Shown one piece after another: positions 42,394 to 54,166 of a stretch of 64,000 nucleotides of DNA. The notes under the pieces were generated by a model, which saw only the letters and a list, made by a program, of their open reading frames with translations, did not search any database and was not told the DNA's origin. The position numbers were made by a program, and so were the translations under genes. Position 1 is the stretch's first letter. Each line of letters opens with the position of its first letter. This DNA is from Macrotrachela quadricornifera (taxonomy: Eukaryota; Rotifera; Eurotatoria; Philodinida; Philodinidae). The stretch spans positions 136,422-200,421 of the forward strand of contig JAJEKB010020002.1 of the NCBI GenBank assembly GCA_022393335.1, read 5' to 3'.

Positions 42394-44727
42394 GTCCAGA
42401 CCAGAGATGGACGGGCGCGGTGTGACACCGCCCCGCCCCACCCCGTCCCGCCCCGCCGGTGGGGCAGGGCGGTGGCGGTGCGCTGCGAAATTTTGCGGTT
42501 TCCCCGCCTCTTGATAATATTGAGTCTTTTAAGATTTTTTTCTTAAATCTTTGCTTTTCTATTTCGAAAATTTATCTCAATAGATAGAATAGAATATTAA
42601 TAATAATATGACAATAAGACATTTAAATATCTCCACCCCTATTCATTTAAATGAACTCAGCTTTTGGTTGATAGTAGAACTCTGTTCTAAATTTTTTTCT
42701 ATTCGGATAATGTAAATATAAATCCTGCACTGTTAAATATTTTAGTTGATGTCAAGAAAGCAGCTTTGCTAGTTATCGAGAAAGGAAAATATATATGAAA
42801 TATTGTGTAGATGATTTTCAGCTTTCATTTAACAGAATAACTTGAAAAATTTCAAATAAATCTCCTGAATGATGCTATATGGATGTACAGAAAAATTTCT
42901 CAATCAGTCAATTTAAAAGGTTGCAATTAAAATATTTCGACTTTTCAGACATGAAGTATCGAGCAGTGGCGGATCCAGAAAATCACTGCGAGGGTGGTGG
43001 TAATGATCAATAAATGGTTTTCGAGGTCTATTTGAGGCAATACAACCTCTTTTTTTCTCGTTTCTGCTACAGAAAAAAGGGACAAAAATCTTGTGAGGGG
43101 GTGGCGATTGCCGGATCGCCTACTGCTGGGTCCGCCACTGGTATCGAGTTTTGCTGATTGTCAACTGAATAAACAAAGGCTTTTGGATACACATTTTAGT
43201 TATTAGGCACAAGTTCTAGGATTCACAGTACCTAGCATAGTAAATTTTCTATATGTGCATCAATATAGTACGTAGAAGATTTGCATGAATATTTTCAAGT
43301 CATTCTGCCACATGACAACTGAAATTCATCTACGCAATATTTCATATGTATTTTTCTTACTTGACAACTAGTGATGTTGCTTTCGTGACGTCAACTAAAA
43401 TATTTAACAGTAGAATTTACTTATATTATCCGGATGGAAAAAATTAAGTAGACTATTACTACCAATCAAAAATGAGCTCGTTTAAATAAACAGAAGCATA
43501 GATACTTAAATTTCTTGTTGTCGTATTATTATTTCTGGATTATCCTTTATTTAAATTATAGCTTCTCATCTGAATAAATATAATATTTGGTAGGCCAGAA
43601 AACTCAGCCAAACTTTATTTTGTATTTTCCTGCGTATGGTCTCAAATGTATCTTCCCAAAGTTTTTCACGAAAAATGCGTCGTGAAATTCTCTACAGAAA
43701 TACATAAGGACATTTGATATCGAATAGAAGTATGAAAATATTCCAAATGCAATACTACGATACTCCAACGTACCCAACTTTTTAAATTTCTTCTTAAAAG
43801 TCCATGGACTGTTTTTCATATGCATATACTTAAAACTCAAAAAGGTAAACATCTTTCTCTTCAACAGTTAAATGGAGGTTTCTCGTAGTATAGCATGAAA
43901 TCTGTTTCATCCAAATGTGTATTATAAATTAACAACTAACTTCTTTAATTGTGTTCAAATTGACTATAATTAAGTTTATTTTGCTTTTTCAATCGAAAAA
44001 GCAACATATTTAACTTTTGATGTCCGAATGCTAGATGCCATTTCTTTCTCTTCAAAATAAGACAAAAGAAGATAAAAGGATTCATTTATGATCATTGTAT
44101 GCGAATTTTCTCAAATATTATGAGACTAATATTCATAAAATACAATTTTCCTAATAAAATCTGAGAGAAAGAAAACCTTATCTTTCGTTATATGCTCTAA
44201 TGTGAAAAATTTTTTATTACAGTCTTAAAACAGAACTTTTCTAGAACTAAAAGAACGGTTAATTAGCTTTTGATATCCTGAAAGCACCAATCAACAAAAG
44301 AAAAGAAAAACGTTTATTTTTGCTAAAAAAAGGTTTAAACAGTTAAGCATGTTGAAGTTTTCCAATATTATTCGTAGAATTTTTTCATAGCTCTACTCAA
44401 TGTCAAATGTCCTTATATATTCTTGTAGAGAATTATGTGACCGATCGTTTCGTAAAAAAATTTAGGACAAATGCTTCAGATCGTACGAAGAACAATAGAA
44501 AGTCAAATTTGGCTCGTTTTCATTGGACCGTGCGATAGTAATTATAAAAAGCTACTAAAAATTTTATGGATAAATGACCTCTGAAAACGGACTTTACACA
44601 AGGCGGGGCGGGGCGGGGCGGTGACGGTTTCATTGCTGAATTGGCGGGGCGGTGGCGATGCGAAACTTTATCGACGGGGCGGTGGCGGTGCGACTTTTTT
44701 GCTGCCCCGTCCATCTCTGGTCCAGAC
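42394..44727. mobile_element. hAT-type element with GC-rich subterminal repeats, 2.3 kb, non-autonomous
   Basis: The element is 42402-44719, flanked by perfect 8-bp duplications GTCCAGAC (42394-42401, 44720-44727). Terminal inverted repeats begin CAGAGATGGACGGG. Just inside each end is a GC-rich array: C-rich (CCGCCCCGCC-like) at 42420-42510, G-rich (GGCGGGGCGG, GGCGGTGGCGATGCG) at 44600-44705. These are exceptional in this AT-rich DNA. The 2-kb interior is AT-rich and carries no transposase; the 86-codon minus frame 43604-43864 is not recognised. It also contains a nested smaller element at 42964-43140. The 8-bp duplication and CAGAG termini indicate the hAT superfamily. Confidence 0.92.
42956..43148. 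mobile_element. Nested 177-bp hAT-type MITE
   Basis: The element is 42964-43140 with ends CAGTGGCGGATCCAG and, inverted, CAGTGGCGGACCCAG. Perfect 8-bp duplications GTATCGAG lie at 42956-42963 and 43141-43148. It has no coding sequence. It sits inside the larger hAT-type element and is therefore the later insertion. Confidence 0.92.
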
Positions 44728-44966
44728 ATTCCTAAATGACTCGTCTCTCTCATACACTTTTTGTAGTACACCTAACTTTCGGATAAAATCCGAAGTTTTT
44801 GCATTTATTTATAATTCAGATTTAAAACTACTTTCAAAACCTATATAAACAATCGTTATTAGTACAATAAAAAATAAACCTTTATAAATAAATTCAACAT
44901 TTCTATATTCCACTTATTTCATTTGCAAAGATTTAATTTGTTCATCTTTTTTATTATTTGATAAAT

Positions 44967-45192
44967 CAATATGGGACGCGAAATTAACTGAGCTCGGAAA
45001 AAGAGATATTTGAGCTCGGTATGTCTAATTGGTATTAAAAATGAGAGAAATGAGCTCGGTTATAAACAAATTACATTCATGTATTAAAATGAGAGTTTTG
45101 AGCTCGGAAATTAATTTATATTCTGAAAAGACACAAATGAGCTTGGTTAATTTTATTTTTGTCGAACGAAAGAGAGAAATGAGCCTGGTAAT
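44967..45192. repeat. Degenerate tandem array of GAGCTCGG units
   Basis: At least six copies of TGAGCTCGGWAA (later copies GAGCTTGG, GAGCCTGG) recur every 30-50 bp, separated by AT-rich filler with AATGAGAGAAATGAG-like text. Copies decay toward the right, and the sequence runs into the 400-N gap. The array may extend into the unsequenced part. Confidence 0.65.
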
Positions 45193-45229
45193 TAATTTAT
45201 GAAAAATAATTAATCATTTTGTCAATAGC

Positions 45230-45629
45230 NNNNNNNNNNNNNNNNNNNNNNNNNNNNNNNNNNNNNNNNNNNNNNNNNNNNNNNNNNNNNNNNNNNNNNN
45301 NNNNNNNNNNNNNNNNNNNNNNNNNNNNNNNNNNNNNNNNNNNNNNNNNNNNNNNNNNNNNNNNNNNNNNNNNNNNNNNNNNNNNNNNNNNNNNNNNNNN
45401 NNNNNNNNNNNNNNNNNNNNNNNNNNNNNNNNNNNNNNNNNNNNNNNNNNNNNNNNNNNNNNNNNNNNNNNNNNNNNNNNNNNNNNNNNNNNNNNNNNNN
45501 NNNNNNNNNNNNNNNNNNNNNNNNNNNNNNNNNNNNNNNNNNNNNNNNNNNNNNNNNNNNNNNNNNNNNNNNNNNNNNNNNNNNNNNNNNNNNNNNNNNN
45601 NNNNNNNNNNNNNNNNNNNNNNNNNNNNN
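45230..45629. other. 400-N assembly gap
   Basis: Exactly 400 N characters lie between a degenerate repeat array and a GC-rich palindrome. Open frames drawn across it on either strand are artefacts. Confidence 0.97.
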
Positions 45630-45675
45630 CAAAGTGGGACCCACCGGTGGGTCCCATCGTGGTGAAAGGGTTAAT
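45630..45675. repeat. Palindrome plus possible piggyBac-like terminus
   Basis: Directly after the gap is a perfect 20-bp palindrome GGGACCCACCGGTGGGTCCC, then ATCGTGGTGAAAGGGTTAA. An end of the form CCCTTT next to TTAA is typical of piggyBac-type elements, which duplicate TTAA. If so, this is the right end of an element whose rest, including the left end, is lost in the gap. Confidence 0.4.
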
Positions 45676-46890
45676 TCAAATAAAGATATTCAATTGAATG
45701 ATTTATTTAATTAATTAATTAAATAATTAAATAATAATAATAATAATCATTATGCATGATTTCTGCATTGAATAATGACATTTAATGAGTAATCAAATTT
45801 TTGCCTTTCTGTATAATCATGAAGATGATCAACTCGAAGATCGTTCTAAAGCAGATTTCTATTATGAATACTAACTTATAGATTTTAGTGAATTATATTT
45901 ATATTTGAATAAATGATGAGGATAGGCGATAATCTAAGTCATATTATTCATATTATGATTGTTATAAATATTGAACATAAAGTTATTGGATTACCAACAC
46001 CAGATTTTTATTATTTCTTAGATGCTTTACATACACAAAAGAAAAAAAATTCAAACATCATCTATTAAATTAGAAACGGAACATCAAGTATCTATTTATA
46101 TGACAACTGTACTAAAAGACAAATTTATCGAGTTGTTTTTATTCAAAGATTATTTATCTTAGATTTACTTTTTTTTAAACTTTGAAAAGTAATTAATTCA
46201 ACGACAAAAACATTTCTTCGAAGCACAATGATATTTCTCAAAAATGAAAATATTGATTGGAATTTTTTTTATTTTCTCTGAAAGAAATATTAATGAAATA
46301 TTTTGTAGAAAATCAATACAATTTATCAATATTTTTGCTGATCTTAATTCATCATCTTCATCAAGTAATGTTAGTATTACTAATAAAAAACAAACAAATT
46401 CATTAATTACAACAAATGAAGAAGGAACAATAAATAGTCTATTATCACAAAAACATCAACAATATTCATGATATATTGCGAAATTTGAAAATTTGTTCGA
46501 TTAGCAAAGTAAATTAACAATTCTGTTCAGTTTTTTTTGAATATAAATTAAATGACGATCAAGGAAAATTATATGAATTATTATCTAAGCAAGAAGATTT
46601 AAATAATCATATTTCATTACATATTATTTGTCTTCAACAATTTGAAAACCAATTAAAACAATAATAATCTTATTTAACAAATAAAAAGAATATTAAATGA
46701 AATTATTACAAAAGAAATTTTTATTTTTATTTAATGAAGATTTAATTTTAGAATTTTTTTTGGTCAAAAAAAATTATTATCAAAAAACAAAGATATTCAA
46801 ATTATTAAAAAGTATTTTAATCAAAGAAAAACAACTTTTTTAGAGAAATTTTTTTTAGTGATATGGACAAACGTCATAATTAGTTAATTG

Positions 46891-46914
46891 ATATATATAT
46901 ATATATATATATAT
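46891..46914. repeat. (AT)n microsatellite
   Basis: Twelve uninterrupted AT dinucleotides. Confidence 0.9.
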
Positions 46915-47046
46915 CATTAAAAATGTATTTATGTGATTTATTAACAAATATTGATGATTAGTCAGGATATTTATTAAATGTTCTTAAAAGTTTACAAAAA
47001 TATATTGATATAAATGATGAAAAACTTAGTAGATTCCCTTTATAAA

Positions 47047-47846
47047 TATTATTGGGTAATAATATTTTTGATCACCAAAATGTGTTTGCTGTAAAATGAT
47101 CACCAAAAAAGGATACATTTGATCACCAAATTTATTATTCTTATAATAACAAAAAGTATAACAAAAAGCTACTGATTATTCCGAAGAAAACAATAATTAA
47201 TACAAAAAAGAGATAACATTGAACAAATATTTTATTAATAAAGCAGTTCAAACTTTTTTTGGACGACCAACTCTTTTCCTCTTATCTAATGGTGTACACC
47301 GAGTTTTATTTCGTAGTTGCATTTCGTTTATCTTCTTTATGTTCATGTGAATTTCTGGACATAATTGTAACAAAACGCATATTATTGTCTAGCACAATAA
47401 TTTTAATTTCATAAGAGCATAGTGGAAATTTTCTATATTCCCTACATTTAAATGAATATTTTGTTTCATTCTTTAAATCGGATCATCGATATTGACAAAC
47501 ATTACGATTCAATTTTGCAAAATCTTTCGCTTCATCATAAGACTGAGCTGTATGTAACAATATCCATCCATTATTTCACATTTTTTTGTGATGTATACCA
47601 CCACAATGAAAGGACATCCCTTATAAGGGATGTGAGTTAATGAGATCATTTTGATCAGACAAGACTATTATTATTGTTTAACTTTGTTTTGTCTATCTAT
47701 TAGCTTTTCTTATAGGTGCATTATCCACTTGAATACACTTTGTATAAATCATAAACAGCGACTTTCTATCACTTATTTCTTATTAATAAGTTCGGTGATC
47801 AAATGTATCTTTTTTTGGTGATCAAAAGTATATTTTCCCAATATTA
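47047..47846. mobile_element. DNA transposon remnant with TTGATCACCAAA repeats and 5-bp TATTA flanks
   Basis: The element is about 47052-47841, with ends TTGGGTAATAATATTTTTGATCACC and, inverted, TTGGGAAAATATACTTTTGATCACC. TATTA flanks both sides (47047-47051, 47842-47846), although in AT-rich DNA this duplication is weak evidence. GGATACATTTGATCACC-like repeats recur inside both ends. The core keeps the 3' end of a coding frame on the minus strand with a basic GRPKK tail. The superfamily is uncertain. Confidence 0.65.
47248..47346 (-). pseudogene. C-terminal transposase remnant (GRPKK tail)
   Basis: A minus-strand frame ends NEMQLRNKTRC, then LDKRKRVGRPKKV and a stop. It extends upstream in frame at least to ICVLLQLCPEIH before it degrades. 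A basic K-R-x-G-R-P-K-K tail is common at the end of MULE- and FLYWCH-type transposases. Its position inside a terminal-inverted-repeat element supports a transposase origin, but the catalytic part is missing. Confidence 0.45.
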
Positions 47847-48220
47847 TTCAATTAAAAAACCTTATGATGATCTTTAAAAATTATCTTTAAAACAAATTGA
47901 AGAAAATTCTTTATCACAACAACAAGAAAATGATCAGAAATTACTTCAAATAAATTTTCTTTTTTTTTTCTCTTTTCATTTTATTTTTCTTCTAGCTTTA
48001 TCAAACAATGAATATAAAATATTTAATAACATATCAAGAACGTTTAATCATTGCTAAATATCCTGAAGTTTATATTTTATTTTAAGCTTTTTTTTGTCAA
48101 ATTTTATTTTGATAAATTAAGGAAATATTCGATCACATAGCAAATGTTTTTCTCTTTGTCTATTCTCATTAAATTAAAAAGAAACAAACCATTTCTTTTT
48201 TTTTATTTATAGATTTAATC

Positions 48221-51200
48221 ATGACTGATAATGATAGTGCTTTTGATATTCACCTTACTAAATTGGTTGGTAAGTTCTTTGATATATTTCAGTTTCTTTT
48301 TTTTTCTAATAAATTTAATTATTTGATAGATTGATTAGTTGATCGCCATTATTGTTCAAACGATTGGAACGCACTATCAGTGACTATTCAAGCGAAAATT
48401 CAACAAACAGTTTTAAATATACTATTCACAGTGATATATAAACACTATCGCGATCATATCCTCGATCACTCGCTCTTCTGTGGCTATTCTTTATTTTTTT
48501 TTGTTCTTCGACTATATATAGAGTCAGATGGGGTAAATTCGTAATAAAATTCCATCCTGTTGATGAAAACTAATATAACTTTTTTATTTTTCAATATTTT
48601 AAATAGCTTTTTACACAGATCGATAGAGAAAAGATTTCTCTATCGATCTATGAAATCAGTTTTTCAATATCTATTACCAGAAAGTAGCTACGTCAAATTT
48701 TCTGACACCTCTAACAAAATTACGAATTTACCCCATCTGGGGTAAATTCGTAATCATGCATAAGAGATGGGGCAAATCCGTAATCTCAGCTATTTTTGGC
48801 TTGATGAGAAAAAGTATATTTATTAGCGTTCTACTCATCGGTTTGTGAAAATCTTTTCACTAGTAGATACACGAAGATCTCCTTTATGGTACTAGAGTAT
48901 TTGTAGGCTTTTTATTCAACATTTTTATTCTTTAAAAGATCTTTTCAAAACAGCTATTTAAAAAAAAAAATTACGAATTTACCCCACATGGGGTAAACTC
49001 GTAATCGTGCTGAAACAAGTGGGGTAAATTCGTAATCCCTATTAAATTTACTGGCAACAATAAAACAAAAGTTTTTCTTAGATAAAAAAAGATTTCTTCA
49101 ATATTGTTTTTAGAAAAATGTTCGTCATAAAAACTCTATAAGACTAAAGTATTTCTTTACCTTTTTTTGATTATAATAAGTGTATTATTTATAAAGCAAA
49201 GGCAAAGTAATGGAAAGGTCATTTTTTGACCAATGGTATTTTTCAAAAAGAATAGCATATTCGGAATCAGCATCAAATTCTGAGTAAGATTATGTTTTGT
49301 TTTCTATAAAATTCCAACTTTCATTTTTCACGGAGTCATTTGGTGCCTGTAGGGGACCCCAGAAATACCGAAGAAAATTTGTTTTTTTTAATTTTCTTAA
49401 AATCTCCGCTATTATACCCAATATTTAATGCTGATTTCAAATATCATCTTCATTTTGTTCCTAAGTTAGATTTTACTGTCCAAATGCTGGAATTACCTGT
49501 GTAGGTTTTCACTCTTGCTATGTATGTGGAGCATTTTTACTATTAGATTAGTTTATGAAAAAAAATGAAGATGATATTTGAAATCAGCATTAAATATTGG
49601 GTATAATAACGGAGATTTTAAGAAAATTAAAAAAACAAATTTTCTTCGGTATTTCTGGGGTCCCCTACAGGCACCAAATGACTCCGTGAAAAATGAAAGT
49701 TGGAATTTTATAGAAAACAAAACATAATCTTACTCAGAATTTGATGCTGATTCCGAATATGCTATTCTTTTTGAAAAATACCATTGGTCAAAAAATGACC
49801 TTTCCATTACTTTGCCTTTGCTTTATAAATAATACACTTATTATAATCAAAAAAAGGTAAAGAAATACTTTAGTCTTATAGAGTTTTTATGACGAACATT
49901 TTTCTAAAAACAATATTGAAGAAATCTTTTTTTATCTAAGAAAAACTTTTGTTTTATTGTTGCCAGTAAATTTAATAGGGATTACGAATTTACCCCACTT
50001 GTTTCAGCACGATTACGAGTTTACCCCATGTGGGGTAAATTCGTAATTTTTTTTTTTAAATAGCTGTTTTGAAAAGATCTTTTAAAGAATAAAAATGTTG
50101 AATAAAAAGCCTACAAATACTCTAGTACCATAAAGGAGATCTTCGTGTATCTACTAGTGAAAAGATTTTCACAAACCGATGAGTAGAACGCTAATAAATA
50201 TACTTTTTCTCATCAAGCCAAAAATAGCTGAGATTACGGATTTGCCCCATCTCTTATGCATGATTACGAATTTACCCCAGATAGGGTAAATTCGTAATTT
50301 TGTTAGAGGTGTCAGAAAATTTGACGTAGCTACTTTCTGGTAATAGATATTGAAAAACTGATTTCATAGATCGATAGAGAAATCTTTTCTCTATCGATCT
50401 GTGTAAAAAGCTATTTAAAATATTGAAAAATAAAAAAGTTATATTAGTTTTCATCAACAGGATGGAATTTTATTACGAATTTACCCCATCTGACTCTATC
50501 GAAAAACTAATCTCACAGATCGATAGAGAAAAATTTTCTCTACATGGTTTGTGAAGAAAATTTTTTAAAATATTGAAAAATAGAAAAGTTATATCAATTA
50601 TAAACAACGCGATTAATTTTTATTACGAATTTACCCCATCGGACTCTACTTGGTTCTTCATCTATGAATATTCTTTTTTATTTTGTTTTTATTATTGATT
50701 TAATTCATAGATTTGGATTAATTTTGTTGTGTTAAAATTGTTGAAATATTAAAAGAAACAAAAAAAAAGTAAAAATATGTATGTTTAGCGTGTATTCATT
50801 ACAATGAATAAAGGTTTGTTTTTTTTTATTATTATATTTGACTTTTCCATTTCATATATTCGAATATTTGTCTGGGACTAGAGAATTATTGTGTCAATTT
50901 ACGAAAATAAATTGGTTTATTTTGATTTGTTTTTCTTTTTTTAAAATCTTTGTTAATATTTAATTTGTATAGTTGAATGTACTCAAATTCTTCAATAAAA
51001 TGTTACTTTTGAAATTCCTGCATTGAAAAAACAAATAAATAAATGTCAACAAATTCGAGAAGAATATCATACACGTCATGAAGCATTAGATAAAAATATT
51101 CATAAAATTGAAAAACAATATGCATAATTGTGTGATGATACGTCAATTAAAGTTAGTTTACTATCCTATACTATTTTCTATTTAATTTCAGATGATTATA

Positions 51201-51320
51201 TTCAAAGAGAATTAATTCAATGTATTGAGTATTCACCAAATATGTGAACAGAATTAACTAATGGAAAGAATAATTCAATTTCGTTATTAAAATCGGCTTT
51301 TGATTTTTATTAAAGAATTT
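48221..51320 (+). pseudogene. CDK5RAP3: CDK5RAP3 pseudogene, split by a palindromic element
   Basis: CDK5RAP3 (LZAP) is an adaptor of the UFM1 ligase complex at the ER. Exon 1 (48221-48269) reads MTDNDSAFDIHLTKLV and ends at a GT donor. Exon 2 (from 48330) gives LVDRHYCSNDWNALSVTIQ, the family's N-terminal block, but opens with TGA (48332-48334) where Trp is expected. The 48518-50648 element intervenes. CVKIVEILKET (about 50729-50760) then continues the family order, followed by NVTFEIPALKKQINKCQQ and a coiled coil (50973-51150) and YIQRELIQCIEYSP (from about 51192). In-frame stops occur several times, for example between ILQ and NVTF. The C-terminal half is absent. Retained introns show it is not a retrocopy. 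Confidence 0.85.
48518..50648. mobile_element. Foldback-type element built on a 0.94-kb near-perfect palindrome
   Basis: Arms 48518-49456 and 49562-50499 are inverted copies with only a handful of differences (for example one base near 48735 versus 50283, and one base in the poly-A run at 48960 versus 50050). A 105-bp spacer separates them. The 16-bp unit GGGGTAAATTCGTAAT, or its inverse, marks both ends and occurs several times inside each arm. At the right, the terminal unit of 149 bp is present twice in tandem (50352-50500 and a diverged copy 50501-50649). Both outer edges have GAGTC next to TA, so a TA duplication is possible. The identical 61-codon frames in the two arms (48560-48745 and 50272-50457) are a consequence of the palindrome. 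No transposase found. Confidence 0.85.
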
Positions 51321-51486
51321 ATGAAACATTTTCATTCGTTTTCAAGATCGCATAATAAAGAATTTTTACCTAAGTATTCATGAAAATATTTTTTTTGTAG
51401 AATATTTAACATAAAATTTTTTTTTATTTATTCATCAGAAAAATATTCTGTCATTTTTTTTTCTTTCTATGAAAGCGTATTTTTAG

Positions 51487-53519
<2,033 letters not shown>

Positions 53520-54166
53520 TTCTTATTTTTTGAAATAAACATCTAAAGACTTGTCGAAGTCTTAATTGAAAACATCTCACTAGGAAAAGTGTACTGACAC
53601 CTTGTAATAATTATATGTTCTATTACATTTGAATAAATTCTCCAATATAGAATATACAAATAATATAAGATAACTAATAAAAAGGTGAAATATTATAACA
53701 TTCGTGGACCTGTTAGTATATTAAAAACAGTAAGTTAAAGATGTTGTTTTTTCTGCTAGTATATTTTAAAGTAATTTCATTTCATTTCAAAGTATAAGAT
53801 GAGCCTGATTCCAAAAAAGGTAGTTTACGTTAACCCAGATGGATACCAACTTCATATCACGCATACATCAAATTGAAATTGTTTTCAACTTTAGATCGAA
53901 TACAATCAGAAGTTAATGTTCATTTATTCTTTAATTTGAGTTAGATTGAAAAAGTAAGAACTATTTTTACATATAAAATGAAATCAAATCTTATTCTATG
54001 TCTTCAAACAATTGCAAAAGAAGTATTTTCATTTTACCTATAACTCTGCATTATCACAAAATATTGTGTGATTTTATTTTCTAACGTTAGAAACGATCAT
54101 TAATCTATAAATACAATATTTATCATGTTTTTTTAATTTATTGAATAAATGAAAACGAGAATACAT
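53520..54166. other. Spacer between convergent VCP-like pseudogene and F-box gene
   Basis: No gene seen. AATAAA for the minus-strand F-box gene is present at 54142-54137. Confidence 0.5.

Larger units (their letters stand above)
45800..48095 (+). pseudogene. Unidentified decayed coiled-coil-like gene
   Basis: Pieces of coding-like sequence in changing frames are separated by stops and T-rich intron-like spacers. They include GLPTPDFYYFLDALH (about 45985-46030), a Ser/Asn-rich piece ending in SLLSQKHQQYS (46244-46471), LNDDQGKLYELLSKQEDLNN (about 46545-46605), LNVLKSLQKYIDINDEKLSR (about 46975-47035) and, past an inserted element, SLSQQQENDQKLLQ and YQERLIIAKYPEV (about 47910-48075). Composition and codon use match the real genes of this window. 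The E/K/Q/L-rich parts suggest coiled coil. I cannot name the family. A 790-bp transposon interrupts it at 47052-47841. Confidence 0.45.

Noticed and set aside
45214..45665. Open frames of about 140-148 codons on both strands
   Set aside because: They consist almost wholly of N from the 400-base gap.
48560..48745. 61-codon frame present identically at 50272-50457 on the other strand, as a possible duplicated small gene
   Set aside because: Both copies are simply the two arms of the palindrome; composition is not protein-like and there is no start context or homology.
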